A DNA stretch of 64,000 bases, from contig JAJEKV010000098.1 in NCBI GenBank assembly GCA_021234155.1, positions 735,084 to 799,083 on the forward strand, given 5' to 3'. The position numbers and the translations under genes are program-made. This DNA comes from Isoetes taiwanensis. Lineage: Eukaryota; Streptophyta; Lycopodiopsida; Isoetales; Isoetaceae. Numbering within the stretch: position 1 is the stretch's first letter; each line of letters begins with the position of its first letter. Shown here piece by piece: positions 46,360 through 56,002 of this stretch. The notes under the pieces were generated by a model. That model searched no databases and was not told the origin of the DNA. It was given only the letters and a program-made list of their open reading frames with translations.

Positions 46360-46990
46360 GCGTAAAATATTGGCCACTATTTATCTTGGATAAACTGCTA
46401 AGCGTAGTTTGGCCTGGCCATTTTTCGAATTGTTAGGCCAAGAGGTTGTAACTTAAATGGCGAAATTATGGAACTAATTTTTTCCCACAAAATTTAAATT
46501 GGCCACATCCACTCTAACATGTAAAGTTGATGCATCTGTCTATGATGCTCTATATATATATAGTTGTCACAAACAAATGCATGCTATGCTTCCTTAACTA
46601 ATATTACCATAAGATCAATTATTAGAAAGACCATTGTTTAGGGCTAGACTTGAAACAACTTTTAGAGCCCCCTACTACAAGAGGCAATCTTGTGTCCATA
46701 CTCGTGGCTAGTATAGAGCATGGCCACACTTCTAAAAGTTTAAAATTATTGTATGTTCTAAATGGCCACCCCAACAAGTTGCCACTGCGTGTGATATTTT
46801 GAAATGGCCACGCCCTATGGGTTTGTAGGTTTAGCAAATATCAAATTGGCCACTGAAGGAGTGAAAATAATAAGTTGGTGTTTTGAACTGGCCACTACCC
46901 TTTGGCCATGGTGAGAATGCAACCTACTCCGGCGTGGCCGACTATTTTTTAAAAAATATGAATGTGTGGCCAACTGGCCCGCCGGGGCCA
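46360..46990. repeat. 42-bp phased GGCCAC repeat in the gypsy-2 leader
   Basis: GGCCAC occurs at 46722, 46764, 46806, 46848 and 46890, every step exactly 42 bp, each preceded by an A/T-rich string like TTTGAAAT. Further copies lie at 46372 and 46501, with GGCG at 46459 (again 42 bp before 46501). Sequence between the motifs is otherwise poorly conserved. It lies in the untranslated leader between the primer site and gag. Confidence 0.75.
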
Positions 46991-47031
46991 CTAAAAAACA
47001 CCCTGTCTCTCACCTGGATCTTTGGGAACTC

Positions 47032-48108
47032 ATGGCTCCTGTGTCTGACCAAATCCACACTGAAGCACCAGAAAATACAGGTGTGCCTGCTGCAAATGTC
47101 ACCAATCAAGGTAATGCAGGTATACAATATTTTGAACTCAATATGCCAATTCCTTCCCCTACTTTTGATCCAAGCATCAATGCTAATATTTTTTTGAAAA
47201 GCTATGAGGAATACTATCAAGAGTATGGTCATAAAAAAGGTAGTAAGTTTTCAGAGTTCAAGAAGTGTTTCAAGAATGAAGAAGTGAGAGCATGGTTGGA
47301 GTACACTATCAGCACAGGTGTCAGCACTTGGGAGGAGATTGAGAAACAGTTCATTGAAAGGTTTGGTAAGACAATTGAACCATAAGATTTGGTCTTTGAA
47401 TTGCAGTCTTTTCAAATTAAGCATGGTGAAACTGTGCACCAATATGTGGAGAGATTCCATGTTTATCTAACTAAATGTCAAGCAAGTCAGGTACCAAATC
47501 ATACCCTACACCTAGTGGCATGTTTCATAAGAGGCTTGAGTAGCAGGACAAGGGTATACAGAAAGATGTATAAGCTACAGAAGCAAGAAGGCTCTGATAC
47601 TATACATAAGGCTTTCACCAAAGCTATTGAGATTGCTAACATGTTTTCCTATCTTCCTGATGATGTGCACTCATCTAATGATCCCTTCTTTCCAGATTAT
47701 GAACCAAAATACATGGGCCCAAGTCCAGTACCAGTTTATGCTTTACAAAAGGAAAAGAAAGTTAAAGCAGAAGATTCAGCAAACCCCACTTCTGATGTCA
47801 GGGCAGAGATCACCAAAGTATCAGAGGCCTTACTCGAAGTTACCAAACAGCTACAAGAGATGAAGGCTGCAAGTCCTGAGAGAAAAACCTATGCCCCATG
47901 TGTGCATTGCCTAAGGGATACTCACTCCTCAGATTTTTGCTAGTACAGGCCCTGCCCAAAATGTGGAAAAAGAGGACATTATGGTAAAGAGTGTCCAGTC
48001 TGCTACTTCTGCAAAGCTGTTGGTCATTATGAAGAGGGATGTAGTGTTAAAGAGTATTTTGCAAGACAAGAGGCAACCAAAAGTACTGAACCAAGTACAC
48101 CTAGCAGA
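47032..48108 (+). pseudogene. gypsy-2 gag with two zinc knuckles
   Basis: Starts at MAPVSDQIHT or slightly upstream and runs in one frame through two stops (TAA at 47385, TAG at 47943). A capsid-like region includes FEKQFIERFG-type helices (EEIEKQFIERFGK) and YVERFHVYLTKC, then coiled coil and two CCHC knuckles, CPKCGKRGHYGKEC and CYFCKAVGHYEEGC (47950-48040), both with perfect C-x2-C-x4-H-x4-C spacing. Gag packages the RNA. The two in-frame stops are the only breaks, so decay is slight or the stops are read through. Confidence 0.8.
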
Positions 48109-49374
48109 TTGACCACAGAAACTTCTCCTGCAGTCAGATTTTCTACTGACATCAGTACTTCAATCAGATTTATGCAGGAAGATCAAGAAGAGGAAATTAT
48201 GGCTGTGCACATGAGAGCTATGCAAAACAAGGATGTTGTATCAACCAGCAAAGAAGCTGAGGTAATCAAAGAAAAAGTGGCCGAGAAAAATCAGGTTGTA
48301 CCCCTTCCTCCTAATCAAAAGTTCATTAAGAGAGAAAAAGAAGGTGATGACTTTGAGTGTCTAATGAAAAATGCTAAGGTGAGTGTAGACTTGTTGACTT
48401 TGCTAAAAATTGCCCCATCCTATAGAAACAAGATTATGGATTTGACAAAAGAAGATCAAGTCAATCTCTCTCAAGAGGAACAAATAGCCTTTGCAAACCA
48501 TATTAGTGAGCAAATGCTTGTGCAGAATGAATATGATCCTGGTGCCTTCACATGTGAAGCTAGGTTAGGAAAAAAATTGCTTTCTAAAGTACTTCTTGAT
48601 GGGGGCTTTCCACTTAATGTGATGCCTCACCATATAATGAAATCATGTGGCTTAGAAGTCGACAAAAAGGCACCTATGGTGCTTAAATCTTTTTCTAACT
48701 CTAGGATCAATCCAATAGGTGTGCTTAGCAACATCCCAATTGATGTAGGAGGTATAAAAGTTACTGCAAGCTTTGTAGTGGTTGCATTTGAAGGAGCTGA
48801 TGAAAAAAATGGTATCTATGATCTATTATTGGGGAGGAGGTGGCTATCTACTGTTGATGCAAGACCAATTTGGTCAAAGGGAGAGTGTACCATATCTCAT
48901 GGCAAGAAAACTGTCACCCTGCTCAATAAGCTTGGAGAATTTGAATCTTTGAACTTTATTGAAGAAGATTTATTGGTTACTAACCTGTGTGGTGAATATG
49001 AGTTTTCAATAGCTGCAGCATATGTTGAGTCAAAGCCAACTAAGGGAAGTATTGCACCAGGTAAAAAGGACTTTGCTTTTCTATGGTTTGATGGGGGAGT
49101 TTCAAAGAAGTTGAGCATTGCATCCTCTGCTGCCATTATCAAGGGTCATAATTGTAAGCTGCTTGCTAAGGTTGGCAGGATCTATCCTAATACCACTTCA
49201 AACATGGCAGAGTACAAAGCTATGATAGCTGGATTGCAAGAGGCCAAACACTTGGGAATAACTAACATTGTGATATTTGGAGATTCTCAGTTGGTCTGTA
49301 GACAAATATTAGGGGAATATCAAGATAAACATGAAGACATGATGGCCCTCAGAGATGAAGCTCTGAGGAATTAG
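48109..49374 (+). CDS. gypsy-2 protease and archaeal-type RNase H (421-codon frame)
   Basis: One open frame of 421 codons. After a spacer it has an aspartic protease with VLLDGGFPLNVMP (active Asp at about codon 166) and YDLLLGRRWL near its end. It then has an RNase H with FLWFDGGVSK (first Asp), SNMAEYKAMIAGL (Glu) and VIFGDSQLVCRQI (second Asp). The final Asp follows after a frameshift at about 49365 in NEETDALC (about 49425). This RNase H is of the archaeal/cellular type, not the usual gypsy type. In Tat elements as I know them, it follows the standard RNase H; here it precedes RT. Confidence 0.8.
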   Translation: MTTETSPAVRFSTDISTSIRFMQEDQEEEIMAVHMRAMQNKDVVSTSKEAEVIKEKVAEKNQVVPLPPNQKFIKREKEGDDFECLMKNAKVSVDLLTLLKIAPSYRNKIMDLTKEDQVNLSQEEQIAFANHISEQMLVQNEYDPGAFTCEARLGKKLLSKVLLDGGFPLNVMPHHIMKSCGLEVDKKAPMVLKSFSNSRINPIGVLSNIPIDVGGIKVTASFVVVAFEGADEKNGIYDLLLGRRWLSTVDARPIWSKGECTISHGKKTVTLLNKLGEFESLNFIEEDLLVTNLCGEYEFSIAAAYVESKPTKGSIAPGKKDFAFLWFDGGVSKKLSIASSAAIIKGHNCKLLAKVGRIYPNTTSNMAEYKAMIAGLQEAKHLGITNIVIFGDSQLVCRQILGEYQDKHEDMMALRDEALRN

Positions 49375-49681
49375 CAGACTTTGAGAGCTGGGAGCTAAAT
49401 CACATTTCCAGAGATCTTAATGAGGAAACTGATGCACTTTGCAAAAGTGTTTTGCTCGAGCATCTTGCAGAGGGAGCTGTCAAGGAAGAGGAACTGGAGG
49501 AAGAGGACCTAAGCCAGCTGCACCCTATATTGGTTATCAATGCCAGTGCTGAAAAAGAGGTAAAAGAGTTAAAGATTGAAAAAAATGGTAAGGAAAGAAC
49601 ATTATTTGTGGGAGACTTGTTTAAAGAGGAAAATAGAAGCAAGGTCACTCAAATGTTTGATGATTAGAAAGATGTGTTTGC
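49375..49681 (+). pseudogene. gypsy-2 spacer between RNase H and RT
   Basis: A Glu-rich stretch (EEELEEEDL) open to 49667. It then leads, across a stop, to the RT approach (KDVFAWD). No named domain. Confidence 0.6.
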
Positions 49682-50640
49682 TTGGGATACAATGAACTTG
49701 TAGGAGTGGATAGGAGAGTGTGTGAGTTTGAAATTAAAGTTAAAAAAGATGTGAAACCTGTTGTGCAAAAGCTCAGGAGAATTAATATTGCTTTGTTAGA
49801 TCTAATCAAGGAGGAGTTGTGCAAGATGGAAGATGCAGGTGTCATAAGTGATAGTGAATCCAGAATATGGTTGTCCTGTATTGTTCCTGTGGAAAAGAAA
49901 AATAAAACCATAAGAATTTGTATTGACTATAGGGATCTAAATAAAGCCACTATCAAGGATTGTTATCCTTTGCCCTTCTTGGAGCAAGTTTTACATGCTG
50001 TTACAGGGAAAGAAATCTACTCATTCTTAGATGGATTCTCAGGCTTCAACCAAATCAGCATAAGAGAAGAAGATCAAGCAAAAACAGCTTTCATCACACC
50101 CTGGGGAACCTATGCAATGAAGAGAATGCCATTTGGTTTGATGAATGCCTCAGCTACATTCCAAAGAGCAATGGATACCATCTTCAAGGATATGCCCTCA
50201 GATTAGTTTACAGTATTTCTGGATGATCTGTGCCTAGAAACTTACTAAATGATCATCTTGCTTATCTCACTAAAGTTTTTTCTTTATCCAGAACAAAAGG
50301 AGTGAGTCTGAATCCAAAGAAGTGTCTATTTATGTGCTCAAAAGGAGACCTGCTAGGGCATGAAGTCTCAACACAAGGGATACAAGTTGCTGAGAGCAAA
50401 GTGGATGCTTTAAAGAAACTTGGACCACCCAAAACTATCAAACAGGTAAAAAGCTTTTTTAGGGATGACAAGCTTTCGAGAATGTACATACCCCACTTTT
50501 CTCACACCACAAGTCCCATCTCAAAACTTACCAAAATAGGTAAGTTCACCAAACATGAGAGCAAACATAAGGTCCAATGGACTGAAGAACATCAGCTTGT
50601 CTTTGAGAAAATCATTCAAGCTATATCTGGAATCCACTAC
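49682..50640 (+). pseudogene. gypsy-2 reverse transcriptase
   Basis: RT motifs in order: VVQKLRRIN, ICIDYRDLNKAT, YSFLDGFSGFNQI, MPFGLMNASATFQRAMD, then a TAG and the active site F-L-D-D (about 50219). Next, in the second open piece, are SLNPKKCLFM and LLGHEVS and KQVKSFFRD. Residue spacing is normal for gypsy RT. Apart from the TAG at about 50204 and the frame change at about 50228, the domain is complete. Confidence 0.85.
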
Positions 50641-50985
50641 TAAAGCCACCTGATCCCAAGAAACCATTCCAAGCTTATATAAGTATCACCAATAGAGCTA
50701 TAGGAGCAGCATTGCTTCAGGATGAAATGATAATAACATTTGCAAGCAAAGTGTGGTAGACTTGAAAAGAGTGCAGCAGCCCTGATATGTTTAATTGATA
50801 GGCAAGGCCACATCTTTCAGAATAGCAAGTTATTGGTCTCAATGAAACAAAATCCCATGGCCCTTCTTTTTGCAAAAAAATAAACCAAAGCCAAAATATG
50901 CAGATGGGCATGCAAAGTACAAGCATATGATATCACCATCAAAGTAGTAAGTCTGATAAATGATCCGAGTGCTTATCTACCTAAC
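50641..50985 (+). pseudogene. gypsy-2 degenerate standard RNase H
   Basis: Readable only in pieces: FQAYISITNRAIGAALLQDE (the RNase H start), IITFASKVW, then stops and EKSAA-ALICLIDRQ. The usual HTD-type and later motifs are not found. It sits between RT and integrase, the usual place. Confidence 0.55.
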
Positions 50986-52355
50986 ATGTTTTTTGAACAT
51001 GAAGACCAGGAAGGAATAGAAGACTCAGAGGCTGATAATAGTTGTAGCCTAATCATGAGCAGTATTGAAGAACAAGATTGGCAAAAGGACATCAGGAAAT
51101 ATTTGGAAACTGAAGAAGTGCCAACATACATGAACTCCAACCAGCTAGGAAGGTTCAAAGAAAAATGTGGTAAATTTAGGTTAATAGATGATGTGTTGTG
51201 CAGGGTTAACAAAGAGGGAGTGCTGATGAGATGTGTGGATAAAGAAGAAGCCAAGTTGGTTCTTGAAGCTTGTCATGAAGGAGTATGTGGAGGGCACTAT
51301 GCAGCAGACACAACAGCAAAGAAGATTTTGAGGTCAGGATACTATTGGCCATCTTTATTTAGGGATTGCTATAACATCATCAGGTGTTGTCACAAATGCT
51401 AGGTTTTTGGCAAAAGAATTCTGCAACCAGCACCTCTCACAGCCATAGTATCTCCTGGACCTTTCCAAGTTTGGGGATTAGACTTTATAGGGCCCATAGA
51501 CCCACCTTCTTCTGCTCAGCATGAGTATATCTTAGTAGCTACTGACTATTTCACCAAATGGGCTGAGGCTGTTCCATTAAGGCAAGCAAATGCCCTGACC
51601 ACTGCCAGATTCCTTCATGAGAGCATATGTGCAAGGTTTGGAATCCCATTGAAAATCATCTCTGACAGGGGCGCTCAATTTATAAATGATGTTATTGCCA
51701 CATTGCTAAACACTCTCAAGGTGAAACATACGAAAAGCTCTGCCTATTACCCTCAAGGCAATGGCCAAGCTGAATCCACTAACAAGGTCTTAAAGTCCAT
51801 CTTACAGAAAACTATAACAGTGGCAAAAAAAGATTGGCATGTGAAGCTTTATGATGCACTTTGGGCATACAGAACCACCACAAAGTCTGCCATTAAACAT
51901 ACTCCCTTTAGCCTAGTCTATGGGATTGAAGCCATCTTACCTATGAACTTGAGCTGCCTTCACTTAGGCTGGCATATAAAATTAACTTGGAAATGGAAGA
52001 AGCTCACAGGGACAGGTTGGCAAAGTTGATGCAGTTGGAAGAACATAGGTATGAAGCCGAGAATGCAATACAACTGAAGAAAGCAAGAGATGTAGCAGCA
52101 TTTAAAGCAGCTCACAAATTACAAGGGATTTTGAGAACTGGGGAATTGGTACTAAAATGGAACAAAGCAAGAGAGAAAGTTGCAGCCAAATTTGAGAATC
52201 TATGGGAAAGTCCTTATGAGGTGGTTGGAGTTGCAGGAAAAGACTCATATTGGTTGAAGTCACTTGCAGATGGACATGAGTTGCTCAACCCTATCAATGT
52301 ACTGCACTTAAAGAGGTACTGGCAGCAGCATGTTGCCCTAATTCTTTTTGAATGA
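50986..52355 (+). pseudogene. gypsy-2 integrase
   Basis: Three open pieces (50986-51402, then an unbroken core, 51649-52029, and 51987-52355). HHCC region CHEGVCGGHYA ... CCHKC (51270-51400), DDE core with LDFIGPID (first Asp), ISDRGAQFIND (second Asp, about 51660) and YYPQGNGQAESTNK (Glu), then the C-terminal module GELVLKWNKAREK and LLNPINVLHLKRYW. One TAG at about 51400 and a frameshift at about 51990 separate the pieces. There is no chromodomain at the end, unlike gypsy-1. Confidence 0.85.
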
Positions 52356-52414
52356 ATTTACATCATGCACAAGATGCAGGTCAGACTAGATGTGGTTGAA
52401 TTGCTAAGAGTAGA

Positions 52415-52462
52415 TGTGGTTAACAACTTGTTGAAACATGTGCATGAACCATGTGTCTAACA
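52415..52462 (+). repeat. Extra partial copy of the gypsy-2 LTR start
   Basis: TGTGGTTAACAACTTG at 52415 is followed 48 bp later by TGTGGCTAACAACTTG at 52463. The first LTR bases are therefore duplicated just before the 3' LTR. Confidence 0.65.
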
Positions 52463-53933
52463 TGTGGCTAACAACTTGTTGAAACATGTGCATGAACCAA
52501 GTCAACTCAAGAGCTCGAGCTGAAGAACCAAGCAAGGACTTTCATTTGAAGCATCACAAGAAAGGATTTAAGGTGAAAAAGTCAAAGTCACACAAGAAGG
52601 AAGGCAAGGTCATCTTAAAGAAGCTCCATGGCAATATCAAGATGAGAAGACCCCTTGAGAAGTAAGATGTTCACCCAAATTCTAATTCTTGGACGTGATT
52701 AACACTTTGAGCACCCTTTGCCTCCATTTGCCTCACCTCATTCATCTCTACCTCTATACAAACCCCAAAATGGCTCAAACTCTTTCCCTACTCAAAAAAC
52801 TTCTCACACCATCCATGATATACTCTCCATTCACTTGAGACACGAAAATCCGTACAAGAATTGACCTACCAGTGGTCAAGATGACACATTCTCTCTCTAA
52901 GACAAGGGTAGAGAGAAGGAAACCATTTTTTCGACATCAAGTTGCTCGTGCAAAAGATAAGCCCAAACATGGTCAAAACAATTGGCCAAATTTGCATTTG
53001 ATGGATTTACATTACAAAAGATGCCATGTCATCATCCACCTCACCAAAGTTGGCCACCTTGGCATACACCATATTCCTTCTTTCTCATCTCACAAAGTTT
53101 TTTGACTAGGGGGAAAGTTTTTGCCAACTCACCACATGCCAAGTCACCCCATACCATGTCATCCTTGAATTGCCTACACATACCCTATGCTTGCCACATG
53201 TCCAATCTTCAAGACCATCCCATTCCCAAAAAATAAACAAAATCCTTTTTTCCAAGAAGAGTCTTCCATAGGGTAGGGCATCAAAAGATTCCATGTGGCA
53301 CAAAAAAAGATTCCCAAATAGACCATGGTGTGGCCCTATATTTTGGATTCTAGGGAAGAGTGCCCTATGGTTAGAAGATGCCAACAAATGATTTTTCTAT
53401 GTATTCCCCTTGCCTAAGTCTTATTACACCCAATCCCCATGTGCCACGTTACACTGGTATTATTTTGCGAAGAAGGCCTGTGGGATATTTTTGCGTTGCA
53501 AAACTCTCTGACCTAAAAAGGTCAGGCCAAGATCCGACTTTTCCTGTGGATCCGACCTGACAATCATGAGCCTGAGCATCCCTTTTGTACTCTTGTGCCT
53601 CAAGAAACATCGTAACATGCATAAAACCAAAACCAAACAAACCTAGATGCCAAGAATAGGCCGGAAATGGGAAAATAAAAGGAGGAAACTTTTTTAAACA
53701 AGGGCCGGCTTCTGTGCGAAAGATTCGACTTCTGTGACTACATTTGGAGCGGATTTGTGGAGCATGAGCTAAGAATGATCTGCCTTGCATGAAATACCTT
53801 TTTATTTGATGCAAATTACTTGAATGTGTACCTTCATTTGATTATTTCCGATCCTGTGCCCAAGACTCTGAGCTTGGGAATTCATGTTCTTATTCTGTGT
53901 GATGATTCAATGAAAGAAAATCCGAACTTGGTA
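52463..53933 (+). repeat. gypsy-2 3' LTR, cut by the CACTA element
   Basis: Near-identical to 44184-45658. It stops at 53933 (CGAACTTGGTA), whereas the 5' LTR continues AAGCATTATTCTC... The missing end should lie beyond the CACTA. Confidence 0.85.
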
Positions 53934-53947
53934 CACTACAAGGGATA
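53934..53947 (+). repeat. CACTA terminal inverted repeat (left)
   Basis: CACTACAAGGGATA, preceded by GTA. Matches the 5' ends of plant CACTA elements. Confidence 0.8.
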
Positions 53948-54502
53948 ATCGTCCTTCAACGGCGTCGAGGCGTCATTTAACGACAGTGCGTCGTCGGCTT
54001 GTTTATCGTCGTTCAACGCGCGGCGACAACGTCGTTTCGGCGTCGTTCAGCGGCGTGTATCGAGCTGGCGATGTCCGGATTTGCACTGCGTGGCATGGTT
54101 GCCAATGGCACTGCGTCAATACCGTCGGTGGGCGTCGTTCAGCGGCGTCTCACAATAAGCGGCGGCGTCGGCGCTGGCGTCTGGCGTGGAAATGGGCTGT
54201 TGCCAACTGGCGGCTTCGCGTGTCAAAGGCAGCGCCCGGTGGGCGTCATTCAGCGGCGTCTCCCAATGGCGTCCCAGCGTCTGCGTGGAAATAAGAACAT
54301 TGCCAAAGCTGGCGGCCTGGCGTGTCAAATTGGCGCCCGGTGGGCGTCGTTGAGCGGCGTCTCCGGTGGCGGCGTTTCATGTTGGCCTCGCGGTGGCATG
54401 GTCTTTGGTGCCAAGGCGGCACTGCGTTCGGGACCGCGTCGACCTCGGCGTCGTTAAGCGGCGTCACCGCAGAAGAAATTTTTTTTTTTTGCCAAATAAA
54501 AA

Positions 54503-54521
54503 CCCTAACCCTAACCCTAAA
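54503..54521 (+). promoter_or_regulatory. Telo-box-like (CCCTAA)3
   Basis: AACCCTAACCCTAACCCTAA with a final A, three telomere-type units, 75 bp upstream of the start codon at 54596. AAACCCTAA telo-boxes are common in plant promoters of growth genes; three units could also be an inserted telomeric repeat. Confidence 0.55.
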
Positions 54522-54595
54522 TCCACGTTATAAGTGGATCCATCAGTAGCTGCTGTTATTCTTATCTTTTGAGTGTTCTTCCCTATCTTGCTATA

Positions 54596-54895
54596 ATGGT
54601 CCGGCAGTTGAAGACCACCTTCGCGCGATATGTTCCTTCTAGCGGTAATCCTCCTCCTCCAAGGGGAAGACAACTCCAAAGAACCCCCAGCTTCTCCTTT
54701 GAGAACCCTCCCTTCACCATCGTGGCAAAGATGAGTGAAAAGGAGCTTCTGATTGCACTAACATCTGGCGTTCCATGCGGGGAACGACTGGTAGAATGGC
54801 TCACCGAGCCAAACAAAGAGAAAACGACATTAATGGTGCAGATAATGATGCAAATGGTTGCATCAAAAACCGCCGCGTCCTCAGGATGGACATAA
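54596..54895 (+). CDS. CACTA-encoded small protein, unknown
   Basis: 99 codons from MVRQLKTTFA to a stop. An N-terminal basic, Pro-rich part (NPPPPRGRQL) leads to a mixed helix-like region (SEKELLIALTSGV, LVEWLTEPNKEK). It is placed just after the subterminal repeats and telo-box, where the first gene of the element would begin. Possibly the first exon of a longer gene. No domain recognised. Confidence 0.5.
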   Translation: MVRQLKTTFARYVPSSGNPPPPRGRQLQRTPSFSFENPPFTIVAKMSEKELLIALTSGVPCGERLVEWLTEPNKEKTTLMVQIMMQMVASKTAASSGWT

Positions 54896-55040
54896 GTAAT
54901 GTATAAGCTTTTTTTTTTGAATGGAAACAATAAGTTTTTTTATCTATTTGTGTTGTCGTTGTATAAGCTTATTTTATGAATGGGAACAATCAGTTTTTTT
55001 ATTTATTTGTGTTATTTGTATTGTATGTTGTTTTACGTTA

Positions 55041-55447
55041 TGTTAAACAATCACGGTTGGTCGATTTAACGACGTTATGATCATTTGGCGCCGTTAAACG
55101 GCGTTATGATCATCGGCGTGGCATATGAGGGGGCATCGAGGCGGCCCAAAGCCGGCGTGGCATGCCTAGGTGTCGAGGACGCGTCGGCTTGGCGTCGTTA
55201 AACGATGTCACCACGAGGCGTCGATAAACGGCGTTAAATATGGCGGGAACCCTTTTCGGGTTATTTACCATTTCTTTGTTATTTTGACTCGTTTGTTTCG
55301 GATTTTTTTTGCGCCCATGGGTCTTCATAAGGTAAGATCTACGCTAATTTGTTAATCTTTGTGGTTTTAGAGTTAAACACCTCCAAATGCTAATAGATTA
55401 GAAGATTGAATCTTGAAAGTATGTTAAAACTTGAGGGATGCATGATC
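55041..55447. other. No gene; last subterminal repeats
   Basis: Subterminal-repeat copies continue to about 55240. After that the sequence is AT-rich with no gene seen. A possible donor (GGTAAG) lies at 55331. Confidence 0.4.
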
Positions 55448-55624
55448 AAGGTATCGGGTCGGCTCCATCCCGAATGGAGAGGACTAGATGTATCGGGTTT
55501 ATGCACCTCGAGCGAAGTTTCAATCTTCATAGATTACAAAAGATTTGAAAGGTTGCGTGAATATAAGGTCTCGGGTCAACTCCATTTCAAATGGAGAGGA
55601 CTAGATGTATCGGGTTGAGGGCAC
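55448..55624. repeat. 117-bp direct repeat with internal hairpins
   Basis: AAGGTATCGGGTCGGCTCCA at 55448 and AAGGTCTCGGGTCAACTCCA at 55565 start two units that share GGAGAGGACTAGATGTATCG. Each has a small hairpin, CTCCAT ... ATGGAG. Confidence 0.75.
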
Positions 55625-56002
55625 CCTTCAATCAAATGCTTTCTAAATATCATAAACGTTGTATGAATCAATCTTAAGAATAAACATTTGATAAAATCAT
55701 GAAAAAAAACATGGATATTTATATTTATTATATTATTACATGGTTTTATTAATATTTTTATTGTTTACTAGAAAACAACATGGGACGAGACGTCGAGGAA
55801 GGAATTTGAGCGTAAAGTGAGGTAAAGCTTTGAGAAAGTTACATGGCGACTTGGCGCAAGAATGTTACCCCAACAATTGCCACAAATAGTCCAATTAGAC
55901 CCGGTGGACCCGAGTCTTCCTAGAGGCTTTGGTGGTGTGCATGAAATGAATGCCGATGTATGTACCATAAACATGTTTTGAATGATTAGTTAACTTTATA
56001 TC
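55625..56002 (+). other. Possible exon, otherwise AT-rich
   Basis: 55772-55964 reads partly in frame (KTTWDETSRKEFERKVR, then RLGARMLPQQL) and could be an exon of the following gene, interrupted by one stop at about 55823. The remainder holds no gene. Confidence 0.3.

Larger units (their letters stand above)
44184..53933 (+). mobile_element. gypsy-2: Ty3/gypsy element with an extra RNase H before RT
   Basis: 5' LTR 44184-45681, degenerate primer site 45682-45693, long leader, then gag, protease, archaeal-type RNase H, RT, degenerate RNase H and integrase, and a 3' LTR from about 52463. The 3' LTR is cut at 53933 by a CACTA transposon, so its last approximately 25-30 bp are missing here. The LTRs are nearly identical by eye (about two differences in a 190-bp sample), so the insertion is young. 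Even so, gag and pol carry several stops and frameshifts. The general character (PR with D-G-G, extra RNase H, no chromodomain) is like the non-chromovirus Tat group. Confidence 0.85.
53948..55240. repeat. CACTA subterminal repeats
   Basis: A GC- and CpG-rich stretch with at least eight copies of a core like GGCGTCGTTNAGCGGCGTC (for example 54039, 54131, 54242, 54343, 54447, 55087 and 55217). Three of them are in a larger 101-111-bp repeat that includes GCGTGGAAAT and TTGCCAA. In known CACTA elements such repeats bind the transposase-associated proteins. The core is partly palindromic. Confidence 0.8.

Noticed and set aside
46622-46837. Minus-strand 71-codon frame with repeated Trp-Pro
   Set aside because: The Trp-Pro repeat is a by-product of the palindromic TGGCCA motif at 42-bp spacing, in the leader of a plus-strand element.
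54503-54521. True interstitial telomere
   Set aside because: Only three units; a promoter telo-box or short insertion is simpler.
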